Below, piece after piece: positions 22,761 through 36,763 of a stretch of 64,000 nt of DNA (position 1 is the first letter of the stretch; each line of letters starts with the position of its first letter). The position numbers and the translations under genes were made by a program. Below the pieces are notes generated by a model, which was not told the origin of the DNA, did not search any database, and saw nothing but the letters and a program-made list of their open reading frames with translations. The stretch comes from Gordius sp. MW1 (lineage: Eukaryota > Nematomorpha > Gordioida > Gordea > Gordiidae). The DNA lies in the NCBI GenBank assembly GCA_964036665.1, contig OZ038529.1, forward strand, positions 16,562,060-16,626,059. The letters are read 5' to 3'.

Positions 22761-25700
22761 CATAGACAAAATAGACTGCTCATCAACGCACAAAATGTGT
22801 ACCCTTTTTTCCACGATTTTGAAACGAGGATTGTAACGTTGTGAGCATATAGAAATTAGTAATTTTCGCAAATAAAATAATTTTAAAAAGGTAAATAAAA
22901 AAATATTAAAGTGGGTAGATATCAAAAACAGCATTTTAAAATAAATATCATTTAAAAAATACATAAAAATTAAAAATGTAAAAACTGCTATTAAAGTTTG
23001 TTTAATAATATAGTGCCATCAATATTTTGTATAATATTAATATATTGACGTTTTTTTAATTTATAAACTAATGAGGAAGGTAAATTGACTGACCAAATAC
23101 ACTCTTCAAAATGGAGGAAAATTAGATACAGAATTACCCATATTCAACATATGGCATGAGCAGTCTATGGTCTAAGCTTTAAAATCATGATCGCATAGTG
23201 CATTTTTGAAAAATTAAGCACTTACGCTGCGATACAACAAACTAATCGCAACAATAAAACGTTGTCTTTTGTCAAAATGATAGTTCTCGCAGCTTAAAAC
23301 CTCTTTTCGGAAGTCAATCTAGGATAATAGGATTCTCAAATTGGCTTACTTTTATATATTTTTTCATGCTCTTTCACATAGAATCGAAAAAAACAAATAT
23401 TTTTACCTCAAAATTTTTCACATATTTTTGTTTGAACCGTATTCATCCGATGAAAGATGTCGTTTTCAGACGTGGTTTCTATGATCCCAAGTAAAAATTT
23501 ATCAGAATCTGAAAACTATTACTTTGAAATCATGATCGCATCGAGCCATTTTCAAAAATTAAGCACTCACGTTGCGATACAACAAACTAATCGCAACAAT
23601 AAAACGTTGTCTTTTGTCAAAATGATAGTTCTCGCAGCTTAAAACCTCTTTTCGGAAGTCAATCAAAGATAATAGGATTCTCAAATTGGCTTACTTTTAT
23701 ATATTTTTTTATGCTCTTTCACATAGAATCGAAAAAAATAAATATTTTTACCTCGAAATTTTTCACATATTTTTCTTTGAACCGTATTCATCCGATGAAA
23801 GTTGTCGTTTTCAGACGTGGTTCCGATGATAAAAAGTAAAAATTTATCAGAATCAGAAAACTATTACTTTAAAATCATGATCGCATAGTGCATTTTTGAA
23901 AAATTAAGCACTCACGTTGCGATACAACAAACTAATGGCAACAATAAAACGTTGTCTCTTGTCAAAATGATAGTTCTCGCAGCTTAAAACCTCTTTTCGG
24001 AAGTCAATCGAGGATAATAGGATTCTCAAATTGGCTTACTTTTATATATTTTTTCATGCTCTTTCACATAGAATTTAAAAAAATAAATATTTTTAAATCA
24101 AAATTTTTCACATATTTTTCTTTGAACCGTATTCATCCGATGAAAGTTGTCGTTTTCAGACGTGGTTTCTATGATCCCAAGTAAAAATTTATCAGAATCT
24201 GAAAACTATTACTTTCAAATCATGATCGCATAGAGCCATTTTCAAAAAGTAAGCACTCACGTTGCGATACAACAAACTAATCGTAACAATAAAACGTTGT
24301 CTTTTGTCAACATGATAGTTCTAGCAGCTTAAAACCTCTTTTCGGAAGTAAATCGAGGATAATAGGATTCTCAAATTGGCTTACTTTTATATATTTTTTC
24401 ATGCTCTTTCACATAGAATCGAAAAAAATAAATATTTTTACCTCAAAATTTTTCACATATTTTTCTTTCAACCGTTACGATGATAAAAAGTAAAAATTTA
24501 TCAGAATCAGAAAACTATTACTTTAAAATCATGATCGCATAGTGCATTTTTGAAAAATTAAGCACTCACGTTGCGATACAACAAACTAATCGCAACAATA
24601 AAACGTTGTCTTTTGTCAAAATGATAGTTCTCGCAGCTTAAAACCTCTTTTCGGAAGTCAATCGAGGATAATAGGATTCTCAAATTGGCTTACTTTTATA
24701 TATTTTTTCATGCTCTTTTACATAGAATCGAAAATAATAAATATTTTTACCTCAAAATTTTTCACATATTTTTCTTTGAACCGTATTCATCCGATGAAAG
24801 TTGTCGTTTTCAGACGTGGTTTCTATGATCCCAAGTAAAAATTTATCAGAATCTAAAACTATTACTTTGAAATCATAATCGCATAGAGCAGTTTTTAAAA
24901 ATTCAGCACTCACGTTGCGATACAACAAACTAATCGCAACAATAAAACGTTGTCTTTTGTCAAAATGAATAGTTCTGGCAGCTTAAAACCTCTTTTCGGA
25001 AGTAAATCGAGGATAATATGATTCTCAAATTGGCTTACTTTTATATATTTTTTTATGCTCTTTTACATAGAATCGAAAAAAATAAATATTTTTACCTCAA
25101 AATTTTTCACATATTTTTCTTTCAACCATTTCGATGATAAAAAGTAAAAATTTATCAGAATCAGAAAACTATTACTTTAAAATCATGATCGCATAGTGCA
25201 TTTTTGAAAAATTAAGCACTCACGTTGCGATACAACAAACTAATGGCAACAATAAAACGTTGTCTTTTGTCAAAATGATAGTTCTCGCAGCTTAAAACCT
25301 CTTTTCGGAAGTCAATCGAGGATAATAGGATTCTCAAATTGGCTTACTTTTATATATTTTTTCATGCTCTTTCACATAGAATTTAAAAAAATAAATATTT
25401 TTACCTCAAAATTTTTAACATATTTTTCTATGAACCGTATTCATCCGATGAAAGTTGTCGTTTTCAGACGTGGTTTCTATGATCCCAAGTAAAAATTTAT
25501 CAGAATCTGAAAACTATTACTTTGAAATCATGATCGCATAGAGCCATTTTCAAAAATTAAGCACTCACGTTGCGATACAACAAACTAATCGTAACAATAA
25601 AACGTTGTCTTTTGTCAACATGATAGTTCTGGCAGCTTAAAACCTCTTTTCGGAAGTAAATCGAGGATAATAGGATTCTCAAATTGGCTTACTTTTATAT

Positions 25701-26225
25701 ATTTTTTCATGCTCTTTCACATAGAATCGAAAAAAATAAATTACCTCAAAATTTTTCACATATTTTTCTTTCAACCGTTTCGATGATAAAAAGTAAAAAT
25801 TTATCAGAATCAGAAAACTATTACTTTAAAATCATGATCGCATAGTGCATTTTTGAAAAATTAAGCACTCACGTTGCGATACAACAAACTAATCGCAACA
25901 ATAAAACGTTGTCTTTTGTCAAAATTATAGTTCTCGCTGCTTAAAACCTCTTTGCGGAAGTCAATCGAGGATAATAGGATTCTCAATTTGGCTTACTTTT
26001 ATATATTTTTTTACGCTCTTTCACTTAGAATCGAAAAAAATAAATATTTTTTCCTCAAAATTTTTCACATATTTTTCTTTGAATCGTATTCATCCGATGA
26101 AAGTTGTCGTTTTCAGACGTGGTTTCTATGATCCCAAGTAAAAATTTATCAGAATCTGAAAACTATTACTTTGAAATCATGATCGCATAGAGCCATTTTC
26201 AAAAATTAAGCACTCACGTTGCGAT
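18945..26225 (+). repeat. ~8.2-8.5-kb higher-order repeat, copy a
   Basis: The order of variant monomers, inverted-repeat element included, matches 27455-34415. The offset is 8,510 bp at 19.0 kb, 8,504 at 21.0 kb, 8,163 at the element start and 8,190 at 26.1 kb. The drop near 22.2 kb equals one monomer, which the right copy lacks. The gap between the element-start and 26.1-kb offsets is mainly the 29-bp deletion in copy 6. Confidence 0.85.
22761..23176. mobile_element. Inverted-repeat (MITE-like) element, copy 6 (internally deleted)
   Basis: 416 bp. Lacks 29 bp present in the full-length copies (after 'ttgactg', resuming 'accaaatacac'). Left end 'gacaaaatagac' as in copy 5, but right end 'tctatggtct' as in copies 1-4. 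Flanks are ctttaaaa. Confidence 0.86.
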
Positions 26226-29200
26226 ACAACAAACTAATCGCAACAATAAAACGTTGTCTTTTGACAAAATGATAGTTCTCGCAGCTTAAAACGTCTTTTC
26301 GGAAGTCAATCGAGGATAATAGGATTCTCAAATTGGCTTACTTTTATATATTTTTTCATGCTCTTTCACATAGAATCGAAAAAAATAAATATTATTACCT
26401 CAAAATTTTTCATATATTTTTCTTTGAACCGTATTCATCCGATGAAAGTTGTCGTTTTCAGACGTGGTTTCGATGATAAAAAGTAAAAATTTATCAGAAT
26501 CAAAAAACTATTACTTTAAAATCATGATCGCATAGTGCATTTTTGAAAAATTAAGCACTCACGTTGCGATACAACAAACTAATCGCAACAATAAAACGTT
26601 GTCTTTTGACAAAATGATAGTTCTCGCAGCTTAAAACCTCTTTTCGGAAGTCAATCGAGGATAATAGGATTCTCAAATTGGCTTACTTTTATATATTTTT
26701 TCATGCTCTTTCACATAGAATCGAAAAAAATTAATATTTTTACCTCAAAATTTTTCACATATTTTTCTTTGAACCGTATTCATCCGATGAAAGATGTCGT
26801 TTTCAGACGTGGTTTCTATGATCCCAAGTAAAAATTTATCAGAATCTGAAAACTATTACTTTGAAATCATGATCGATTAGAGCCATTTTCAAAAATTAAG
26901 CACTCACGTTGCGATACAACAAACTAATCGCAATAATAAAACGTTGTCTTTTGTCAAAATGATAGTTCTCGCAGCTTAAAACCTCTTTTCGGGAGTCAAT
27001 CGAAGATAATAGGATTCTCAAATTGGCTTACTTTTATATATTTTTTTATGCTCTTTCACATAGAATCGAAAAAAATAAATATTTTTACCTCGAAATTTTT
27101 CACATATTTTTCTTTGAACCGTATTCATCCGATGAAAGTTGTCGTTTTCAGACGTGGTTTCGATGATAAAAAGTAGAAATTTATCAGAATCAGAAAACTA
27201 TTACTTTAAAATCATGATCGCATAGTGCATTTTTGAAAAATTAAGCACTCACGTTGCGATACAACAAACTAATCGCAACAATAAAACGTTGTCTTTTGTC
27301 AAACTGATAGTTCTCGCAGCTTAAAACCTCTTTTCGGAAGTAAATCGAGGATAATAGGATTCTCAAATGGCTTACTTTTATATATTTTTTCATGCTCTTT
27401 CACATAGAATCGAAAAAAATAAATATTTTTACCTCGAAATTTTTCACATATTTTTCTTTGAACCGTATTCATCCGATGAAAGTTGTCGTTTTCAGACGTG
27501 GTTTCTATGATCCCAAGTAAAAATTTATCAGAATCTAAAACTATTACTTTGAAATCATAATCGCATAGAGCAGTTTTCAAAAATTCAGCACTCACGTTGC
27601 GATACAACAAACTAATCGCAACAATAAAACGTTGTCTTTTGTCAAAATGAATAGTTCTGGCAGCTTAAAACCTCTTTTCGGAAGTAAATCGAGGATAATA
27701 TGATTCTCAAATTGGCTTACTTTTATATATTTTTTTATGCTCTTTTACATAGAATCGAAAAAAATAAATATTTTTACCTCAAAATTTTTCACATATTTTT
27801 CTTTCAACCATTTCGATGATAAAAAGTAAAAATTTATCAGAATCAGAAAACTATTACTTTAAAATCATGATCGCATAGTGCATTTTTGAAAAATTAAGCA
27901 CTCACGTTGCGATACAACAAACTAATGGCAACAATAAAACGTTGTCTTTTGTCAAAATGATAGTTCTCGCAGCTTAAAACCTCTTTTCGGAAGTCAATCG
28001 AGGATAATAGGATTCTCAAATTGGCTTACTTTTATATATTTTCTCATGCTCTTTCACATAGAATTTAAAAAAATAAATATTTTTACCTCAAAATTTTTCA
28101 CATATTTTTCTTTGAACCGTATTCATCCGATGAAAGTTGTCGTTTTCTTACGTGGTTTCTATGATCCCAAGTAAAAATTTATCAGAATCTGAAAACTATT
28201 ACTTTCAAATCATGATCGCCTAGAGCCATTTTCAAAAATTAAGCACTCACGTTGCGATACAGCAAACTAATCGTAACAATAAAACGTTGTCTTTTGTCAA
28301 CATGATAGTTCTAGCAGCTTAAATCTCTTTTCGGAATTAAATCGAGGATAATAGGATTCTCAAATTGGCTTACTTTTATATATTTTTTCATGCTCTTTCA
28401 CATAGAATCGAAAAAAATAAATATTTTTACCTCAAAATTTTTCTATTTTTCTTTCAACCGTTTCGATGATAAAAAGTAAAAATTTATCAGAATCAGAAAA
28501 CTATTACTTTAAAATCATGATCGCATAGTGCATTTTTGAAAAATTAAGCACTCACGTTGCGATACAACAAACTAATCGCAACAATAATACGTTGTCTTTT
28601 GTCAAAATGATAGTTCTCGCAGCTTAAAACCTCTTTTCGGAAGTCAATCGAGGTAATAGGATTCTCAAAGTGGCTTACTTTTATATATTTTTTCATGCTC
28701 TTTCACATAGAATCAAAAATAATAAATATTTTTACCTCAAAATTTTTCACATATTTTTCTTTGAACAGTATTCATCCGATGAAAGTTGTCGTTTTCAGAC
28801 GTGGTTTCTATGATCCCAAGTAAAAATTTATCAGAATCTAAAACTATTACTTTGAAATCATAATCGCATAGAGCAGTTTTTAAAAATTCAGCACACGTTG
28901 CGATACAACAAACTAATCGCAACAATAAAACATTGTCGTTTGTCAAAATGAATATTTCTGGCAGCTTAAAACCTCTTTTTGGAAGTAAATCGAGGATAAT
29001 ATGATTCTCAAATTGGCTTACTTTAATATATTTTTTTATGCTCTTTTACATAGAATCGAAAAAAATAAGTATTTTTACCTCAAAATTTTTCACATATTTT
29101 TCTTTCAACCGTATGAATCCGATGAAAGTTGTCGTTTTCAGACGTGGTTTCGATGATAAAAAGTAAAAATTTATCAGAATCAGAAAACTATTACTTTAAA

Positions 29201-30923
29201 ATCATGATCGCATAGTGCATTTTTGAAAAATTAAGCACTCACGTTGCGATACAACAAACTAATCGCAACAATAAAACGTTGTCTTTTGACAAAATGATAT
29301 TTCTCGCAGCTTAAAACCTCTTTTCGGAAGTCAATCGAGGATAATAGGATTCTCAAATTGGCTTACTTTTATATATTTTTTCATGCTCTTTCACATAGAA
29401 TCGAAAAAAATAAATATTTTTACCTCAAAATTTTTCACATATTTTTCTTTGAACCGTATTCATCCGATGAAAGATGTCGTTTTCAGACGTGGTTTCTATG
29501 ATCCCAAGTAAAAATTTATCAGAATCTGAAAACTATTACTTTGAAATCATGATCGATTAGAGCCATTTTCAAAAATTAAGCACTCACGTTGCGATACAAC
29601 AAACTAATCGCAACTATAAAACGTTGTCTTTTGTCAAAATGATAGTTCTCGCAGCTTAAAACCTCTTTTCGGAAGTCAATCGAAGATAATAGGATTCTCA
29701 AATTGGCTTACTTTTATATATTTTTTTATGCTCTTTCACATAGAATCGAAAAAAATAAATATTTTTACCTCGAAATTTTTCACATATTTTTCTTTGAACC
29801 GTATTCATCCGATGAAAGTTGTCGTTTTCAGACGTGGTTTCGATGATAAAAAGTAGAAATTTATCAGAATCAGAAAACTATTACTTTAAAATCATGATCG
29901 CATAGTGCATTTTTGAAAAATTAAGCACTCACGTTGCGATACAACAAACTAATCGCAACAATAAAACGTTGTCTTTTGTCAAACTGATAGTTCTCGCAGC
30001 TTAAAACCTCTTTTCGGAAGTCAATCGAGGATAATAGGATTCTCAAATGGCTTACTTTTATATATTTTTTCATGCTCTTTCACATAGAATCGAAAAAAAT
30101 AAATATTTTTACCTCGAAATTTTTCACATATTTTTCTTTGAACCGTCTTCATCCGATGAAAGTTGTCGTTTTCAGACGTGGTTTCGATGATAAAAAGTAA
30201 AAATTTATCAGAATCAGAAAACTATTACTTAAAAATCATGATCGCATAATGCATTTTTGAAAAATTAAGCACTCACGTTGCGATACAACAAACTAATCGC
30301 AACAATAAAACGTTGTCTTTTGTCAAAATGATAGTTCTCGCAGCTTAAAACCTCTTTTCGGAAGTCAATCGAGGATAATAGGATTCTCAAATTGGCTTAC
30401 TTTTATATATTTTTTTATGCTCTTTCACATAGAATCGAAAATAATAAATATTTTTACCTCAAAATTTTTAACATATTTTTCTTTGAACCGTATTCATCCG
30501 ATGAAAGTTGTCGTTTTCAGACGTGGTTTCTATGATCCCAAGTAAAAATTTATCAGAATCTAAAATTATTTATTTGAAATCATAATCGCATAGAGCAGTT
30601 TTCAAAATTTCAGCACTCACGTTGCGATACAACAAACTAATCGCAACAATAAAACGTTGTCTTTTGTCAAAATGATAGTTCTCGCAGCTTAAAACCTCTT
30701 TTCGGAAGTCAATCGAAGATAATAGATTCTCAAATTGGCTTACTTTTATATATTTTTTTATGCTCTTTCACATAGAATCGAAAAAAATAAATATTTTTAC
30801 CTTGAAAGTTTTCACATATTTTTCTTTGAACCGTATTCATCCGATGAAAGTTGTCGTTTTCAGACGTGGTTTCGATGATAAAAAGTAAAAATTTATCAGA
30901 ATCAGAAAACTATTACTTTAAAA
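23177..30923 (+). repeat. 343-bp satellite array, ~22.6 monomers
   Basis: Short monomers near 24475, 25127, 25770, 27808 and 28457. One monomer also lost 'tattttt' ('aataaattacctc' near 25737), a mark that recurs near 33928 and 38632 and traces the same block through two duplications. No gene. Confidence 0.95.
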
Positions 30924-33900
30924 CATAGACTAGATAGACTGCTCATCAACGCACAAAATGTGTACCCTTTTTTCCACCATTTTGAAACGAGGATTGTAAC
31001 GTTGTGAGCATATAGAAATTTGTAATTTTCGCAAATAAAATATTTTTAAAAAGGTAAATAAAAAAATATTAAAGTGGGTAGATATCAAAAACAGCATTTT
31101 AAAATAAATATCATTTAAAAAATACATAAAAATTAAAAATGTAAAAACTGCTATTAAAGTTTGTTTAATAATATAGTGCCATCAATATTTTGTATAATAT
31201 TAATTTATTGACGTTTTTTTAATTTATAAACTAATGAGGAAGGTAAATTGACTGTTATAAGGCAAAATTACAGGTTAAAATACACCAAATACACTCTTCA
31301 AAATGGAGGAAAATTAGATACAGAATTACCCATATTCAACATATGGCATGAGCAGTCTATAGTCTAAGCTTTAAAATCATGATCGCATAGTGCATTTTTG
31401 AAAAATTAAGCACTCACGTTGCGATACAACAAACTAATCGCAACAATAAAACGTTGTCTTTTGTCAAAATGATAGTTCTCGCAGCTTAAAACCTCTTTTC
31501 GGAAGTCAATCGAGGATAATAGGATTCTCAAATTGGCTTACTTTTATATATTTTTTCATGCTCTTTCACATAGAATCGAAAAAAATAAATATTTTTACCT
31601 CAAAATTTTTCACATATTTTTGTTGAACCGTATTCATCCGATGAAAGATGTCGTTTTCAGACGTGGTTTCTATGATCCCAAGTAAAAATTTATCAGAATC
31701 TGAAAACTATTACTTTGAAATCATGATCGCATCGAGCCATTTTCAAAAATTAAGCACTCACGTTGCGATACAACAAACTAATCGCAACAATAAAACGTTG
31801 TCTTTTGTCAAAATGATAGTTCTCGCAGCTTAAAACCTCTTTTCGGAAGTCAATCAAAGATAATAGGATTCTCAAATTGGCTTACTTTTATATATTTTTT
31901 TATGCTCTTTCACATAGAATCGAAAAAAATAAATATTTTTACCTCGAAATTTTTCACATATTTTTCTTTGAACCGTATTCATCCGATGAAAGTTGTCGTT
32001 TTCAGACGTGGTTCCGATGATAAAAAGTAAAAATTTATCAGAATCAGAAAACTATTACTTTAAAATCATGATCGCATAGTGCATTTTTGAAAAATTAAGC
32101 ACTCACGTTGCGATACAACAAACTAATGGCAACAATAAAACGTTGTCTTTTGTCAAAATGATAGTTCTCGCAGCTTAAAACCTCTTTTCGGAAGTCAATC
32201 GAGGATAATAGGATTCTCAAATTGGCTTACTTTTATATATTTTTTCATGCTCTTTCACATAGAATTTAAAAAAATAAATATTTTTAAATCAAAATTTTTC
32301 ACATATTTTTCTTTGAACCGTATTCATCCGATGAAAGTTGTCGTTTTCAGACGTGGTTTCTATGATCCCAAGTAAAAATTTATCAGAATCTGAAAACTAT
32401 TACTTTCAAATCATGATCGCATAGAGCCATTTTCAAAAAGTAAGCACTCACGTTGCGATACAACAAACTAATCGTAACAATAAAACGTTGTCTTTTGTCA
32501 ACATGATAGTTCTAGCAGCTTAAAACCTCTTTTCGGAAGTAAATCGAGGATAATAGGATTCTCAAATTGGCTTACTTTTATATATTTTTTCATGCTCTTT
32601 CACATAGAATCGAAAAAAATAAATATTTTTACCTCAAAATTTTTCACATATTTTTCTTTCAACCGTTTCGATGATAAAAAGTAAAAATTTATCAGAATCA
32701 GAAAACTATTACTTTAAAATCATGATCGCATAGTGCATTTTTGAAAAATTAAGCACTCACGTTGCGATACAACAAACTAATCGCAACAATAAAACGTTGT
32801 CTTTTGTCAAAATGATAGTTCTCGCAGCTTAAAACCTCTTTTCGGAAGTCAATCGAGGATAATAGGATTCTCAAATTGGCTTACTTTTATATATTTTTCA
32901 TGCTCTTTTACATAGAATCAAAAATAATAAATATTTTTACCTCAAAATTTTTCACATATTTTTCTTTGAACCGTATTCATCCGATGAAAGTTGTCGTTTT
33001 CAGACGTGGTTTCTATGATCCCAAGTAAAAATTTATCAGAATCTAAAACTATTACTTTGAAATCATAATCGCATAGAGCAGTTTTTAAAAATTCAGCACT
33101 CACGTTGCGATACAACAAACTAATCGCAACAATAAAACGTTGTCTTTTGTCAAAATGAATAGTTCTGGCAGCTTAAAACCTCTTTTCGGAAGTAAATCGA
33201 GGATAATATGATTCTCAAATTGGCTTACTTTTATATATTTTTTTATGCTCTTTTACATAGAATCGAAAAAAATAAATATTTTTACCTCAAAATTTTTCAC
33301 ATATTTTTCTTTCAACCATTTCGATGATAAAAAGTAAAAATTTATCAGAATCAGAAAACTATTACTTTAAAATCATGATCGCATAGTGCATTTTTGAAAA
33401 ATTAAGCACTCACGTTGCGATACAACAAACTAATGGCAACAATAAAACGTTGTCTTTTGTCAAAATGATAGTTCTCGCAGCTTAAAACCTCTTTTCGGAA
33501 GTCAATCGAGGATAATAGGATTCTCAAATTGGCTTACTTTTATATATTTTTTCATGCTCTTTCACATAGAATTTAAAAAAATAAATATTTTTACCTCAAA
33601 ATTTTTCACATATTTTTCTTTGAACCGTATTCATCCGATGAAAGTTGTCGTTTTCAGACGTGGTTTCTATGGTCCCAAGTAAAAATTTATCAGAATCTGA
33701 AAACTATTACTTTGAAATCATGATCGCATAGAGCCATTTTCAAAAATTAAGCACTCACGTTGCGATACAACAAACTAATCGTAACAATAAAACGTTGTCT
33801 TTTGTCAACATGATAGTTCTGGCAGCTTAAAACCTCTTTTCGGAAGTAAATCGAGGATAATAGGATTCTCAAATTGGCTTACTTTTATATATTTTTTCAT

Positions 33901-34415
33901 GCTCTTTCACATAGAATCGAAAAAAATAAATTACCTCAAAATTTTTCACATATTTTTCTTTCAACCTATTCGATGATAAAAAGTAAAAATTTATCAGAAT
34001 CAGAAAACTATTACTTTAAAATCATGATCGCATAGTGCATTTTTGAAAAATTAAGCACTCACGTTGCGATACAACAAACTAATCGCAACAATAAAACGTT
34101 GTCTTTTGTCAAAATTATAGTTCTCGCTGCTTAAAACCTCTTTGCGGAAGTCAATCGAGGATAATAGGATTCTCAATTTGGCTTACTTTTATATATTTTT
34201 TTACGCTCTTTCACTTAGAATCGAAAAAAATAAATATTTTTACCTCAAAATTTTTCACATATTTTTCTTTGAATCGTATTCATCCGATGAAAGTTGTCGT
34301 TTTCAGACGTGGTTTCTATGATCCCAAGTAAAAATTTATCAGAATCTGAAAACTATTACTTTGAAATCAAGATCGCATAGAGCCATTTTCAAAAATTAAG
34401 CACTCACGTTGCGAA
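27455..34415 (+). repeat. ~8.2-8.5-kb higher-order repeat, copy b
   Basis: Tandem partner of 18945-26225. It carries inverted-repeat copy 7 where copy a carries copy 6, but copy 7 is full length, so the 29-bp loss in copy 6 came after this duplication, or copy 7 was restored by exchange with another copy. Confidence 0.85.
30924..31368. mobile_element. Inverted-repeat (MITE-like) element, copy 7 (rightmost)
   Basis: 445 bp, full length. Belongs to the copy 5-7 group ('gatacagaatta', 'gccatcaat') but has the left end 'gactagatagac' of copies 1-4 and 'tctatagtct' like copy 5. No further copy occurs in the remaining 32 kb. Confidence 0.86.
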
Positions 34416-36590
34416 CAACAAACTAATCGCAACAATAAAACGTTGTCTTTTGTCAAAATGATAGTTCTCGCAGCTTAAAACCTCTTTTCGGAAGTCAATC
34501 GAGGATAATAGGATTCTCAAATTGGCTTACTTTTATATATTTTTTCATGCTCTTTCACATAGAATCGAAAAAAATAAATATTTTTACCTCAAAATTTTTC
34601 ACATATTTTTCTTTGAACCGTATTCATCCGATGAAAGTTGTCGTTTTCAGACGGTTTCTATGATCCCAAGTAAAAATTTATCAGAATCTAAAAACTATTA
34701 CTTTGAGATCATGATCGCATAGAGCAGTTTTCAAAAATTCAGCACTCACGTTGCGATACAACAAACTAATCGCAACAATAAAACGTTGTCTTTTGTCAAA
34801 ATGATAGTTCTCGCAGCTTAAAACCTCTTTTCGGAAGTCAATCGAGGATAATAAGATTCTCAAATTGGCTTACTTTTATATATTTTTTCATGCTCTTTCA
34901 CATAGAATTTAAAAAATTAATATTTTTACCTCAAAATTTTTCACATATTTTTCTTTCAACCGTATGCATCCGATGAAATGTCGTTTTCAGACGTGGTTTC
35001 GATGATAAAAAGTAAAAATTTATCAGAATCAGAAAACTATTACTTTAAAATCATGATCGCATAGTGCATTTTTGAAAAATTAAGCACTCACGTTGCGATA
35101 CAACAAACTAATCGCAACAATAAAACGTTGTCTTTTGTCAAAATGATAGTTCTCGCAGCTTAAAACCTCTTTTCGGAAGTCAATCGAGAATAATAGGATT
35201 CTCAAATTGGCTTACTTTTATATATTTTTTCATGCTCTTTCACATAGAATCGAAAAAAATAAATATTTTTACCTCAAAATTTTTCACATATTTTTCTTTG
35301 AACCGTATTCATCCGATGAAAGTTGTCGTTTTCAGACGGTTTCTATGATCCCAAGTAAAAATTTATCAGAATCTAAAAACTACTACTTTGAAATCATGAT
35401 CGCATAGAGCAGTTTTCAAAAATTCAGCACTCACGTTGCGATACAACAAACTAATCGCAACAATAAAACGTTGTCTTTTGTCAAAATGATAGTTCTCGCA
35501 GCTTAAAACCTCTTTTCGGAAGTCAATCGAGGATAATAGGATTCTCAAATTGGCTTGCTTTTATATATTTTTTTATGCTCTTTCACATAGAATCGAAAAA
35601 AAAAATATTTTTACCTCAAAATTTTTCACATATTTTTCTTTGAACCGTATTCATCCGGTGAAAGTTGTCGTTTTCAGACGTGGTTTCTATGATCCCAAGT
35701 AAAAATTTATCAGAATCTAAAAAATATTACTTTGAAATCATGATCGCATAGAGCAGTTTTTAAAAATTCAGCACTCACGTTGCGATACAACAAACTAATC
35801 GCAACAATAAAACGTTGTCTTTTGTCAAAATGATAGTTCTCGCAGCTTAAAACCTCTTTTCGGAAGTCAATCGAGGATAATAGGATTCTCAAATTGGCTT
35901 ACTTTTATATATTTTTTCATGCTCTTTCACATAGAATCGAAAAAAAAATATTTTTACCTCAAAATTTTTCACATATTTTTCTTTGAACCGTATTCATCCG
36001 GTGAAAGTTGTCGTTTTCAGACGTGGTTTCTATGATCCCAAGTAAAAATTTATCAGAATCTAAAAACTATTACTTTGAAATCATGATCGCATAGAGCAGT
36101 TTTCAAAAATTCAGCACTCACGTTGCGATACAACAAACTAATCGCAACAATAAAACGTTGTCTTTTGTCAAAATGATAGTTCTCGCAGCTTAAAACCTCT
36201 TTTCGGAAGTCAATCGAGGATAATAGGATTCTCAAATTGGCTTACTTTTATATATTTTTTCATGCTCTTTCACATAGAATCGAAAAAAATAAATATTTTT
36301 ACCTCAAAATTTTTCACATATTTTTCTTTGAACCGTATTCATCCGATGAAAGTTGTCGTTTTCAGACGGTTTCTATGATCCCAAGTAAAAATTTATCAGA
36401 ATCTAAAAACTACTACTTTGAAATCATGATCGCATAGAGCAGTTTTCAAAAATTCAGCACTCACGTTGCGATACAACAAACTAATCGCAACAATAAAACG
36501 TACTCTTTTGTCAAAATGATAGTTCTCGCAGCTTAAAACCTCTTTTCGGAAGTCAATCGAGGATAATAGAATTCTCAAATTGGCTTACTT
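32060..36590 (+). repeat. ~4,703-bp higher-order repeat, copy a
   Basis: Matches 36764-40950 with an offset of 4,703-4,704 bp, dropping to ~4,359 at the right end where the second copy has one monomer fewer. Shared private variants: 'taatggcaac' (32125/36829), 'aataaattacctc' (33928/38632) and 'aaacgtactctttt' (36497/40856). Edges approximate. Confidence 0.83.
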
Positions 36591-36763
36591 TTATATATTT
36601 TTTCATGCTCTTTTACATAGAATCGAAAATAATAAATATTTTTACCTCGAAATTTTTCACATATTTTTCTTTGAACCGTATGCATCCGATGAAAGTTGTC
36701 GTTTTCAGACGTGGTTTCGATGATAAAAAGTAAAAATTTATCAGAATCAGAAAACTATTACTT

